From assembly GCA_051294375.1 (NCBI GenBank), contig CM119268.1, positions 23,225,070 to 23,289,069 on the forward strand: a stretch of DNA of 64,000 nucleotides, read 5' to 3'. The notes under the pieces were generated by a model. That model was not told where the DNA came from. It saw only the letters and a program-made list of their open reading frames with translations, and made no database searches. This stretch comes from Paraspadella gotoi. Taxonomy: Eukaryota > Chaetognatha. Of this stretch, positions 20,006 through 28,975 are shown one piece after another (position 1 is the stretch's first letter; the number at the start of each line of letters is the position of its first letter). The translations under genes were made by a program, and so were the position numbers.

Positions 20006-20301
20006 TAATAATCTGTATTAAATTTTTACGCGACATCATACGTACAGGTTAAATATATTGAGATAAGACGGCTTTTAATTTTTTTCCCCAATATTTCGAT
20101 TTACATTGATAAATCATTTTTGAAAGCAGTCCAAATGTGATTAACACAAAAAGAAAAGATATCGGAGACAAAGGGAGACAGAATTATATGTCCAACCAAA
20201 AACTGTCTTATTTAATAATCTGTATGTTCAGAGTTGGTTATTTAATTAAATCTCAATAATTACTATCACCAAAAAACAAAAACAAAAAAAAAGATATCAA
20301 G

Positions 20302-20630
20302 ATGGATTTGTTATCTTTTGCCTCGTTAATTCTCAATTTGTCACTCAACATTTTCGACTCTGGATCAGATATTCATATGTCAATGATTTACGTATCATCA
20401 AATCAACATTTTCTAAACATCATAGGCTGGATTCTTGTATTTATATTACTATTTCATGCCATATTATCTTCACTTTATTGCGCCTTGTTTTTTGCCAATA
20501 ATGAGAAGCATTATCCCCGATTGGTTGAAACTCGATTGAAAAGATTTCTAACATTTGCTTTCGGATTTTTAGGTTTGGCGTCTTTGCCTTTGCTTGTTGA
20601 TCATCATTTGGATCAACATTTATATTTAAG
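20302..20630 (+). CDS. Exon 1, XK-related-like gene
   Basis: Starts MDLLSFASLILNLSLN and ends TTA-AG|GTTATA in phase 2. It carries two or three membrane segments, including FLTFAFGFLGLASLPLLV. The donor is weak but the phase fits exon 2. Confidence 0.6.
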
Positions 20631-23600
20631 GTTATAAGTTTTTTTTTAAAAAACTCCTTATTTTTTAAAAATATTTATTACCTCTTAACATAACTGTTTT
20701 AACTAAACTGCACAGAGAAATATTTAAATTTTAAATTATGAAAATAATTAAGTTAGGAATTTAAAATTATCTGCCATTGATTCTATATTGTTCCGATTTT
20801 TTTTCTGCTTTTGTTTTCCCCAACTATTTCCAAATAAAACTTTTTAACTAAATTCAAATCATAAATTTAAAATGATGCAAAAGCCTTTTTAAAGTGTTAT
20901 GTCACAATACGGTATGATGCATATTTGTTACAAATTAGTTATCAAACTGATGAAAGCTTAAGAGGAATAAGACTTAAAAACTCTTTGTATACAAGGAGTT
21001 AAATTTTTGAAATCATATTCAATCATTTTCTTTTACTTAATCTAGAAAAAAATGCGATAATGTTTAAGTTTTTTGGAACTAATACACTTTTTGTTTTCCA
21101 AACAGAAACAAAGATTTGGAGATTTTAAAGAATAATTTGGTTATCAATGTTAATTTTATCCACATTTTGTTGGAATCTTTTCCTCAATTTTTGGTTCAGT
21201 GTTGGGCCACAATGATGTCTTGGGTTATGGCATCAAATGGAAAGCGTTCATTCAGTTTCATTTATCTATTAAACAAGTTTGAGAAAATAATGCCGGATCT
21301 GCCAACGATCATTAGCGGTAAGCAGCTGATCAGATAATTAATTAATTAATATTAATTTTTTTTATTTGTGTCAAAATAGTTTTCCACATTGTCTCGCCTT
21401 TCAGTCACAAAACAACAATCTCAATCACAAAATTAATTAATTAATTTATTAATTACAAATAATTAATGAATTAATTACTTATTTATTAATAATTAATTAA
21501 TGCAGCTTGAATTTACATTTAATATAAAAATAAAAAAAGTATAATCAAATAGTTAAATAGATTGTTTGTTTTTTCCATTTTAACTCATTTCCACTTGAAC
21601 GATTCCATCGCAACTTTATTTCCTGCTCAATCACACACTTTCCTACCCACATACAAAATTTGAAGTGAATAGCCCCATTCACTTATGAGTAATTGGCGTT
21701 CAAATATTGAAATATATTTTTTTGTTTTTTCCATTTTAACTTATTTCCATTTGGACGATTCCATCGAAACTTGATTTCCGGCTCTATCACACACTTCCCG
21801 ACTGACACACAAAATTTTCCAATCCATCCATCCAATCACGAGTAATTGGTGTTTTTCACTAAGACGGGACGGACGGACAGACAGTGGCGGACCAAAAAGT
21901 GAATTATAGAGCCGGAATCTGCTGTAAGCAGATCCGGCTAAAATAATTTTAACAGATTTTTCTTTTTCAGAATTTGAATTTAATGTTTTTTTAGTATCTC
22001 AGTATCATTAATAATTTTTTGTAAGCAATTGCTATCTCTTTGTACATTTTTTCCTTGAATTCTTTCATTCTCTTGACTGCTCAGCTTATGAGCAATATTT
22101 TTGGATTTTACATAAAAGAGTTTGCGGATAAGACAGTAGGTAAGCTGAAGAGTGCTATCTGCAACTTTGTAACCCCTCGAGTAGCCTTAGAACGAGTCCA
22201 GGGCTTTGAACTTTGTTTGGGGTGTCTTCAGACCCCCAAGGAGGTTTACGGCTTGATGGTCATGAGCTGATGGTATTACTCAATGAGCAACCAGTTCACG
22301 ACTGAAGGGGTCATATCTATAGGCGGGGTGAACTTCTTACACTGCCAGATTACAATTTGAAAAACTTTATTGCAGAATGATCGCTTTCTTACAGACTGGT
22401 GCCTCTTGAGTAGAATTTCTGGCGAAAAGACAAATAAAGTTTTCACTTTGATAAATAATTCATTGGAAGAAACTGGAAAGACCTGCAATTGCACCTTGGA
22501 AGGAGGTTTGATAAGTGCTCAAATTTACAAAAAACAAATAAGATGCAGTTGGACCATACAGTCTTATTACTCATTATTGTCTATCGCCCTGTCCACGTTT
22601 AGCATTTCAAAAATGGCCGTTTACAACCGTCAATCACAACTTGCTCAATTTAGGGGATGGACGTCCAAGGTAACAAGCTTTGCTAGCTCATTATTGGGAA
22701 TTACTCAAGGCGTTTATGGATCTAGTATATTTCTCTATCTTGTCAACTGGAAGGCAATCACTTATTCTGTTTGGTTCCAAATGCTGGTTCCTCTTTTGCT
22801 TTTTAGACTCTTTACTCCGTTAGAATTGAAGCAAATGACACAAAATATACGCAAATTTGTTTTTATGCCGCATAAAGCTGAGTCCAAAGTGAACGTGATT
22901 CAACTCGCCTTTATGTTCAGCGTGAATTTTTTCTTGATTTCTCTACTTCTTTCCTTTGACAAACACGACCGGTTAAGTCGTCTGGTCCTTCACGAAGAGG
23001 GCGTTTGGGGCATTTCTCGCATCAGAAATAACCAATCGCCGATTTTAAGGATCGTGAGTTATACTTTTTTCAATGCAAATGGTAGATTAAGTTTTTTAGA
23101 ATGCTTAACGATTAAAGGAACTTTAAGCAACAGAAAAGATTGGGAGAATGTTTTTTTATCTAAATCAAAATGGAGAGGTCAGGATTTTTGTAAAAGTTGG
23201 GAAAACAATTTTACAAAACTAGGGTTATTTAATTTCCAAGGCGAAATTCTAGACCTACGATGTGGAAATTATCTCTTGCTCTTTCCCGACTACGGAATTA
23301 TTTTGTTTCTTATATTCATCGATTTGATACTAAACTTGCTAGACACTGTTTTTAAAATATTTGCCTCAAAATCTAAGCAAAATTACTTTTTTCCAACAGT
23401 TTTACTCATTACTTTAATTCTAGTTATTTATATGAATATATATTACTTTATAAAGCACATTAATCTTTTATACCTGAATATTTATTTAAGATATTCATTT
23501 CCGATTTTAAATAATCAACCATCAATTCATTTAATATATAAAGGAAAAAGATCGTTTGATGTTTTTTTGATTCCTGAAAAAGTGTGGAAAACAAGAATTA

Positions 23601-24415
23601 CCAAGTCACATGAAGCAATGTACATTTTTTCAAGTTTACTGTCAAATTACTTTTTGAATTTAATCACAACTGTTCCGTTATTGTTAGTGATAAGATTGAA
23701 TAAAGAAATATTAAAATTTCTATTTGTTATATTTGGCTTGATTTATTTCTGTTTTTTGTCATTTACATTTTTTTACAAGCGATGGAAAAATACTATTAAT
23801 CGATTCACTTTTAATCATTTTTCTGAAGTTTGTAATTTTTCTATCCCTGAACGCGCTAAATTAGTCAACAAAGACATTTTTAGTACTTTACTCTTCTTTG
23901 TAATAACAAATGAAAATATATTTATAATTTATTCTTTATTTTTCTTTCCAATTTTAGGGATCATTCTCATTAACTTTACAAAAAGATCTATCAAAATTTT
24001 ACTCACTATACTCACAGTTATTCTTCATATCCTATTATGTAAATTAACACAAATGTTGTTAAGCTCCCGTAAAATTGTGCATTTAAACAATAACAATACA
24101 TATTTATTTCCGCTGATGTCTGTAGTCAAAGACTTGGAAAATCTAAAATTTAGAAATGCTTTGGATTTTGAATTTGAAAAATACGCACCGATTCATGCTT
24201 TAGTGGAACAATTCAGTAATTTTGTATTTGTATGTATTCGAAACAACAAGGCTTCTAAGTTTTATGAAAAAATAATAAGAAATTTGAAAAATATTATGTT
24301 AGCTATTGAAGAATTTAATGAAATAGTTGAACCAGATATTCTTGAAAGTTATAATGTAGTGTTCTTTATATTTTCTTTTTTGCCAACTGTTTTTTTATTA
24401 CTGTATGCAATTTGA
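20302..24415 (+). CDS. XK-related-like multipass membrane protein, 4 exons, 896 aa
   Basis: Exons 20302-20630, 21106-21317, 22026-22135 and 22376-24415 total 2691 bases, exactly 897 codons with the stop, and every junction is in phase (2, 1, 0). The first part resembles the XK-related (XKR) family: an N-terminal helix with FDSGSDIHMSMIYV, a second helix before FFANNEKHYPRL, the HILLESFPQFLVQCW segment (compare the family's ESAPQLxLQ), and a later SYYSLLSIALSTFSISKMAV helix. Known XKR proteins include phospholipid scramblases of apoptotic plasma membranes; a scrambling role here is only inference. The protein is long for the family because exon 4 adds about 450 residues with several more hydrophobic helices. 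The ATG context AAGATGG is good. AATAAA lies at 24485. Exon 2 ends inside a dispersed repeat and intron 3 is made of another. Confidence 0.6.
21106..21317 (+). CDS. Exon 2, XK-related-like gene, with repeat-derived 3' end
   Basis: Acceptor TTTTGTTTTCCAAACAG; the split codon AG+A encodes Arg. It carries the conserved HILLESFPQFLVQCW. From about 21279 the sequence is the reverse complement of the repeat seen at 11290-11340 (ACAAGTTTGAG....GGATCTG....ATCATTAGCGG), so the last 13 or so codons and the donor G|GTAAGC are repeat-derived. Confidence 0.5.
21318..22025 (-). mobile_element. Intron 2 with AT tract and inverted H1 element (21560-21950)
   Basis: After an AATTAATTA tract, two H1 core modules (CACACACTTTCCTACCCAC...GAGTAATTGGCG near 21690; CACACACTTCCCGACTGAC...GAGTAATTGGTG near 21843) precede ACGGACGGACAGACAG, AAGTGAATTATAGAGCCGG and the hairpin ATCTGCTG-TA-AGCAGAT at about 21924-21942. 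The element is in inverted orientation relative to the gene. Confidence 0.75.
22026..22135 (+). CDS. Exon 3, XK-related-like gene
   Basis: Acceptor AATTTTTTGTAAG; CA completes an Ala codon from exon 2. The frame IAISLYIFSLNSFILLTAQL is a clear membrane helix and runs to KEFADKT. The donor ACA|GTAGGT gives phase 0, as exon 4 needs; the stronger-looking donor four bases downstream (22140) would bring a stop codon into frame. Confidence 0.45.
22139..22356 (+). repeat. R250 repeat filling intron 3
   Basis: Begins GTAAGCTGAAGAGTGCTATC, continues with GCTTTGAACTTTG, AGACCCCCAAGGAGG, ATGAGCTGATGGTATTAC and GGCGGGGTGAACTTC, and ends AGATTACAATT. It aligns end to end with 36712-36982. The intron is 22136-22375, so all but a few bases at the donor and about 19 at the acceptor are repeat. 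Confidence 0.7.
22376..24415 (+). CDS. Exon 4 (last, 679 codons), XK-related-like gene
   Basis: Acceptor AACTTTATTGCAG, then NDRFLTDWCLLSR. An XKR-like helix (SYYSLLSIALSTFSISKMAV) at about exon residues 64-83 is followed by further hydrophobic helices across most of the exon and a last one (VVFFIFSFLPTVFLLLYA) at the C terminus. The long uninterrupted frame in AT-rich DNA is itself strong evidence of coding. Confidence 0.75.
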   Translation, partial: NDRFLTDWCLLSRISGEKTNKVFTLINNSLEETGKTCNCTLEGGLISAQIYKKQIRCSWTIQSYYSLLSIALSTFSISKMAVYNRQSQLAQFRGWTSKVTSFASSLLGITQGVYGSSIFLYLVNWKAITYSVWFQMLVPLLLFRLFTPLELKQMTQNIRKFVFMPHKAESKVNVIQLAFMFSVNFFLISLLLSFDKHDRLSRLVLHEEGVWGISRIRNNQSPILRIVSYTFFNANGRLSFLECLTIKGTLSNRKDWENVFLSKSKWRGQDFCKSWENNFTKLGLFNFQGEILDLRCGNYLLLFPDYGIILFLIFIDLILNLLDTVFKIFASKSKQNYFFPTVLLITLILVIYMNIYYFIKHINLLYLNIYLRYSFPILNNQPSIHLIYKGKRSFDVFLIPEKVWKTRITKSHEAMYIFSSLLSNYFLNLITTVPLLLVIRLNKEILKFLFVIFGLIYFCFLSFTFFYKRWKNTINRFTFNHFSEVCNFSIPERAKLVNKDIFSTLLFFVITNENIFIIYSLFFFPILGIILINFTKRSIKILLTILTVILHILLCKLTQMLLSSRKIVHLNNNNTYLFPLMSVVKDLENLKFRNALDFEFEKYAPIHALVEQFSNFVFVCIRNNKASKFYEKIIRNLKNIMLAIEEFNEIVEPDILESYNVVFFIFSFLPTVFLLLYAI

Positions 24416-24484
24416 TTAATATTTCAGTCATTGTGATTGGTCAGTGTAATGTTAATTATAAATCATGTAATAATGTATTGTAAT

Positions 24485-24490
24485 AATAAA
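24485..24490 (+). terminator. Poly(A) signal, XK-related-like gene
   Basis: AATAAA 70 bases after the stop codon, followed by a second overlapping ATAAATAAAT run. Confidence 0.5.
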
Positions 24491-24609
24491 TAAATACACT
24501 AGAATAATGCAGAAGATTGACATCCGACTTATCCTAAAACTTTCTAATTTTCAAGAAGGAAAAATGAAAAGGCGAATAGCAGGGAGAAAGAAGAAATGAG
24601 AATAAAAAA

Positions 24610-24802
24610 ATGATATCTTGAATAAAATAGATTTTTTTCTCATCAAATTGACAAAAAATGATATCTTGAATTAAATAGATTTTTTTCTCATCAAATTGAC
24701 AGAAAATGATATCTTGAATGAAATAAATGTTTTCTCATCAAATTAACAAAAAATTATATCTTGAATGAAATAGATTTTTTTCTCATCAAATTGACAGAAA
24801 AG
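24610..24802. repeat. 48-bp tandem repeat, 4 copies
   Basis: Unit TGATATCTTGAATAAAATAG followed by ATTTTTTTCTCATCAAATTG and ACAAAAAA, repeated four times with a few substitutions. Confidence 0.9.
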
Positions 24803-24908
24803 ATTTAAAGCAACATTATCAATTCATTGTAAATGAATGAACTGATTTATGATAAAACACAATTTAGAGTAAAATAGAAAAATACTCGTAAATTTCTCTG
24901 ATATGAGA

Positions 24909-25346
24909 AGTGTATATTGTAAAAATTGACTAAATTATAAAAAGCAAAGGGTTGACAGTGGGTAATCATCAATGAGCATAAATGACACAATAAATTTTAA
25001 TGCAGGATTTGTTTTTAAATGAAATGAGAAATATAAATGGAATAACAAAATTAATAAAATTAGAATAACAAAATTAAAAATACGAAATAATACGAAATTT
25101 ACCGGGGTAAAAAAAAAATAAAATAAAATAAAAAGACTGCGCAACGATCAGAAAAAAATAAGAACATAAAAAATATGAACAAACAAACAAACAAACACGA
25201 GAAATATTTAATAGATGAAAAAAATAAAACGAAAACAAGAAAATACCCTGTTAAAACAAATGACCATCTGACAATGACATAATGCAATTACATTCAACGT
25301 CACTGAACAAAACGAATCACCCAAAAAAGTGACTTCTATGAATATC

Positions 25347-25391
<45 letters not shown>

Positions 25392-25430
25392 CAGAGTCAT
25401 AGGCACCGGCAGAGATTTTCTTTTGTCTTC
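24909..25430 (+). repeat. R500 dispersed repeat, copy 2
   Basis: Nearly identical to 9727-10238 from GTGTATATTGTAAAAATTG to TTTTCTTTTGTCTTCC, in the same orientation 15.2 kb away. The GA run (25351-25385) is longer in this copy. Confidence 0.85.
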
Positions 25431-25637
25431 CTTTTTTTTTCTGCAATTCTATTCGCCGCTGTCTCAGCCGCCGCCGCCGCCGCCGCCGCCGCCTTTGATT
25501 TCAGTAAAGAGTTTTAATACTTTGTTCTGTTAATGTTTATCGATTTAATTTGTTTATCAAAATGAGAAATTCCGTTTCACTAAATCGTTTTCCGATAATG
25601 AAGTCACTTCATTGGAAGCGATGAGAGAAAGAAAGAG

Positions 25638-25673
<36 letters not shown>

Positions 25674-25839
25674 AGAGAGAGAAGAGACAGAGTTGTTTGC
25701 GGCAGACGTTGCTTTCAGTGGAGCTTTATCCCAGCTTTTGTTTCTCCATGAAATATGGGTTTATTCTGACGGGCTTTAAATCGGAAGTCGTGAAGGCTCT
25801 CTCTCTCTATCTGTCTGTCTGTCTATCTCTCTCTCCTCT

Positions 25840-25898
<59 letters not shown>

Positions 25899-26216
25899 AT
25901 ATGAATCGCTGCCCAGAATCTCAGTCTCCAACTTTGACGTCTGTCTCTTCTGTCATAATGTCATTTCTGTCATTTCTATCACTTCTATCACTTCTATTAT
26001 TTCTATAATTTCTATCACTACTGATATCACTGCTGATTTATTTGACCCTCATTAAACGTTAATAATAACTATAACTATAACTAATAACTTTTTAATAACT
26101 ATTACAAAAATAGCACCTTTAATACATTTTCTTGTTCTTTTTCTTCATCGTCGTCATCATCGTCGTCGTCATCATCATCGTCATTGTCGTCGTCGTCATC
26201 GTCGTCGTCATCATCA

Positions 26217-26255
<39 letters not shown>

Positions 26256-26777
26256 TCTTCATCGTCGTTGTCGTCATCGTCGACATCGTTGTCGTCCTTT
26301 TCATTCTGAGCGCGTAATGGAAGAGACAAGATGGCAGACGTGTGACGAGGAAAGCGGCGGCTGCGGCGGCTGCGGCGGCGGCGGCGGCGGCGGAGAAGGA
26401 AGAGGAGGAGGCGGCGTGGGCGGCGAAAGCTCCGCCATCTCAGTCGTCGGAGAATTTAGTTATTTTCTTCTTTGTCAAAACAATAATACAATTTTCCCGC
26501 CAAAGGATGTAAACTCGGATTATGTAATAAATAAATAAAAGGGAGAAACCTCAATACTAATACTACGAATACTAATACTAAAAATACTACTTTATTACTA
26601 ATAATACTAACTCTCGTTTACTACTATTAATATTATTACAAAAAACTATTATTAGGATTTGATTTTCAGTTCAAATTTATTCAATTTAAATTAAATTTTT
26701 ACAATCGATTAATTAATCTTCTGTTTCTTTCCCTGTATCTCTCTCTCTCTTTTTCTCTCTCTCACTCTCTCTCTCTC
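25431..26777. repeat. Cluster of microsatellites, no supported gene
   Basis: (CCG)n near 25468-25494, (GA)n at 25620-25690, (CT)n at 25798-25894, (TCG/TCA)n at 26145-26300 and (GGC)n at 26343-26420. Poly-Asp, poly-Val and poly-Gly open frames come from these. The rest is AT-rich with ACTAATACTA units. Confidence 0.85.
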
Positions 26778-27651
26778 NNNNNNNNNNNNNNNNNNNNNNN
26801 NNNNNNNNNNNNNNNNNNNNNNNNNNNNNNNNNNNNNNNNNNNNNNNNNNNNNNNNNNNNNNNNNNNNNNNNNNNNNNNNNNNNNNNNNNNNNNNNNNNN
26901 NNNNNNNNNNNNNNNNNNNNNNNNNNNNNNNNNNNNNNNNNNNNNNNNNNNNNNNNNNNNNNNNNNNNNNNNNNNNNNNNNNNNNNNNNNNNNNNNNNNN
27001 NNNNNNNNNNNNNNNNNNNNNNNNNNNNNNNNNNNNNNNNNNNNNNNNNNNNNNNNNNNNNNNNNNNNNNNNNNNNNNNNNNNNNNNNNNNNNNNNNNNN
27101 NNNNNNNNNNNNNNNNNNNNNNNNNNNNNNNNNNNNNNNNNNNNNNNNNNNNNNNNNNNNNNNNNNNNNNNNNNNNNNNNNNNNNNNNNNNNNNNNNNNN
27201 NNNNNNNNNNNNNNNNNNNNNNNNNNNNNNNNNNNNNNNNNNNNNNNNNNNNNNNNNNNNNNNNNNNNNNNNNNNNNNNNNNNNNNNNNNNNNNNNNNNN
27301 NNNNNNNNNNNNNNNNNNNNNNNNNNNNNNNNNNNNNNNNNNNNNNNNNNNNNNNNNNNNNNNNNNNNNNNNNNNNNNNNNNNNNNNNNNNNNNNNNNNN
27401 NNNNNNNNNNNNNNNNNNNNNNNNNNNNNNNNNNNNNNNNNNNNNNNNNNNNNNNNNNNNNNNNNNNNNNNNNNNNNNNNNNNNNNNNNNNNNNNNNNNN
27501 NNNNNNNNNNNNNNNNNNNNNNNNNNNNNNNNNNNNNNNNNNNNNNNNNNNNNNNNNNNNNNNNNNNNNNNNNNNNNNNNNNNNNNNNNNNNNNNNNNNN
27601 NNNNNNNNNNNNNNNNNNNNNNNNNNNNNNNNNNNNNNNNNNNNNNNNNNN
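26778..27651. other. Assembly gap (874 N)
   Basis: Undetermined bases. The gap opens inside a CT microsatellite. Confidence 1.
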
Positions 27652-27992
27652 TTTCCCTCTCTTTTCTTTCATTCTTTACCAACCAAAAGTCGTACTGATA
27701 CTTTCTGGCAAGCGGGGAACCTAGCGGGGAACCAAGTCATCAAAAAGACTGAATCAACCATTTTGCTATTTTGTTATGAATTATCATCTTTTTTCCTTCT
27801 TTTATCTCTTAATTACCTCTCTTAACCTTCCCTCTTTCTCTCATTCCCTTCTCTCCTTCTCTCTCTCCNNNNNNNNNNNNNNNNNNNNNNNNNCTCTCTC
27901 TCTCTCTCTCTCTCCAATCTCTCTCTCTGTCTCTTCTTTCTGTTTCTCTCTTATCTCTCTCTTTCAGACTCTTTTATTCCTCTCGCTCTCTT

Positions 27993-28023
<31 letters not shown>

Positions 28024-28093
28024 TTCCTTTCTCTCTCCTCTCTCTTCCTTTTCTCTCCTCTCTCTCTTCTTCTCTTCCTTTCTCTCTCTTTCT

Positions 28094-28141
<48 letters not shown>

Positions 28142-28302
28142 ACTTTCCCTCTTCTTTCTTTCTTCTTTACAACAAAAGTCGTACTGATACTTTCTGCAAG
28201 CGGGACCTAGCGGCGGAACCAAGTCATCAAAAAGACTGAATCAACCATTTTTGCTATTTTTGTTATTGAATTTATCATCTTTTTCCTTCTTTTATCTCTT
28301 AA
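27652..28302. repeat. ~155-bp duplicated segment around a 25-N gap
   Basis: 27660-27812 and 28155-28302 share AAAAGTCGTACTGATACTTTC, AACCAAGTCATCAAAAAGAC and TTTTCCTTCTTTTATCTCTTA, differing only by 1-2-base indels. Between them lie CT runs and a gap of 25 N (27869-27893). This looks like two ends of overlapping contigs that were not merged. Confidence 0.8.
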
Positions 28303-28726
28303 GAGTGGTACCATCTTGCTATGAAACCTTCCACTGTCGTGCGTCATTTGCCTTCATGCAGTGACGTAGCAGCGGTGATCTCCAGTCATCGTACCCCTAC
28401 CTTCGATACTGCTCAATAATCCGTGTGCATTCGTCATTAAACTTCTCTGACATGCTCCGCGATCGATGTATACGTACTTCAGGAGTTCCCTTCTCTCTCT
28501 GCTACTCTGGCCCATCTTCGATACTAACATGCGCACTTCTAGCCCTCGAATCTCGTGCTCTCCTCTTTCTACTCATTCCTTACTATCTCACGCCTCTTCT
28601 CTCCCTACTTTCTACTACTCATTTCCTTCTCTCCTTCTCTCTCTCCCTCTTTCTCTCCTTCTCTCTCTCCCTCTTTCTCTCATTTCCTTCTCTCCTCCTC
28701 TCTCTCCCTCTTTCTCTCATTTCCTC

Positions 28727-28975
28727 TCATCCCTTCCTCTTTCTCCAGAGCCTTATAGACAAGCTAGTGAAGGCCAAGATATGAAACCCAGCCAAGATGC
28801 CCAACATGGCGCAATAGTTCCTGGGCACGTGAGACGGCTTGAAGTCGAAATGATCCAGGACGTCGGATCCACGCAAAAAGTTGGTGCACGTCACGTTTTT
28901 CTTTGGGTGAGTGATGGAAGCGCAGGAGGCGGTCAGTTTGCTTTTGACCATTGTGGTCCCTTTCTCGATCATTTG
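28727..28975 (-). CDS. ABCG exon E12, C-terminus
   Basis: Acceptor CTCTCTCCCTTTTCCAG; 82 codons and TGA. Carries the extracellular-loop cysteines (TASC, NVTC), [14 protein letters not shown], and the last helix ([20 protein letters not shown]) with a basic end WRKRKG. It has exactly the same length as the paralogous exon at 63346-63594. Confidence 0.85.
   Translation of the reverse strand, partial: QMIEKGTTMVKSKLTASCASITHPKKNVTCTNFLRGSDVLDHFDFKPSHVPRNYCAMLGILAGFHILAFTSLSIRLWRKRKG

Noticed and set aside
22136-22270. Read-through of XK-related exon 3 into the following open frame
   Set aside because: The extension is R250 repeat sequence and the frame ends without joining the long last exon.
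26102-26329. Poly-Asp protein
   Set aside because: Pure translation of a TCG/TCA microsatellite.
26713-27672. Minus-strand open frame of 319 codons
   Set aside because: Almost all of it is undetermined bases of the gap; the ends are GA microsatellite.
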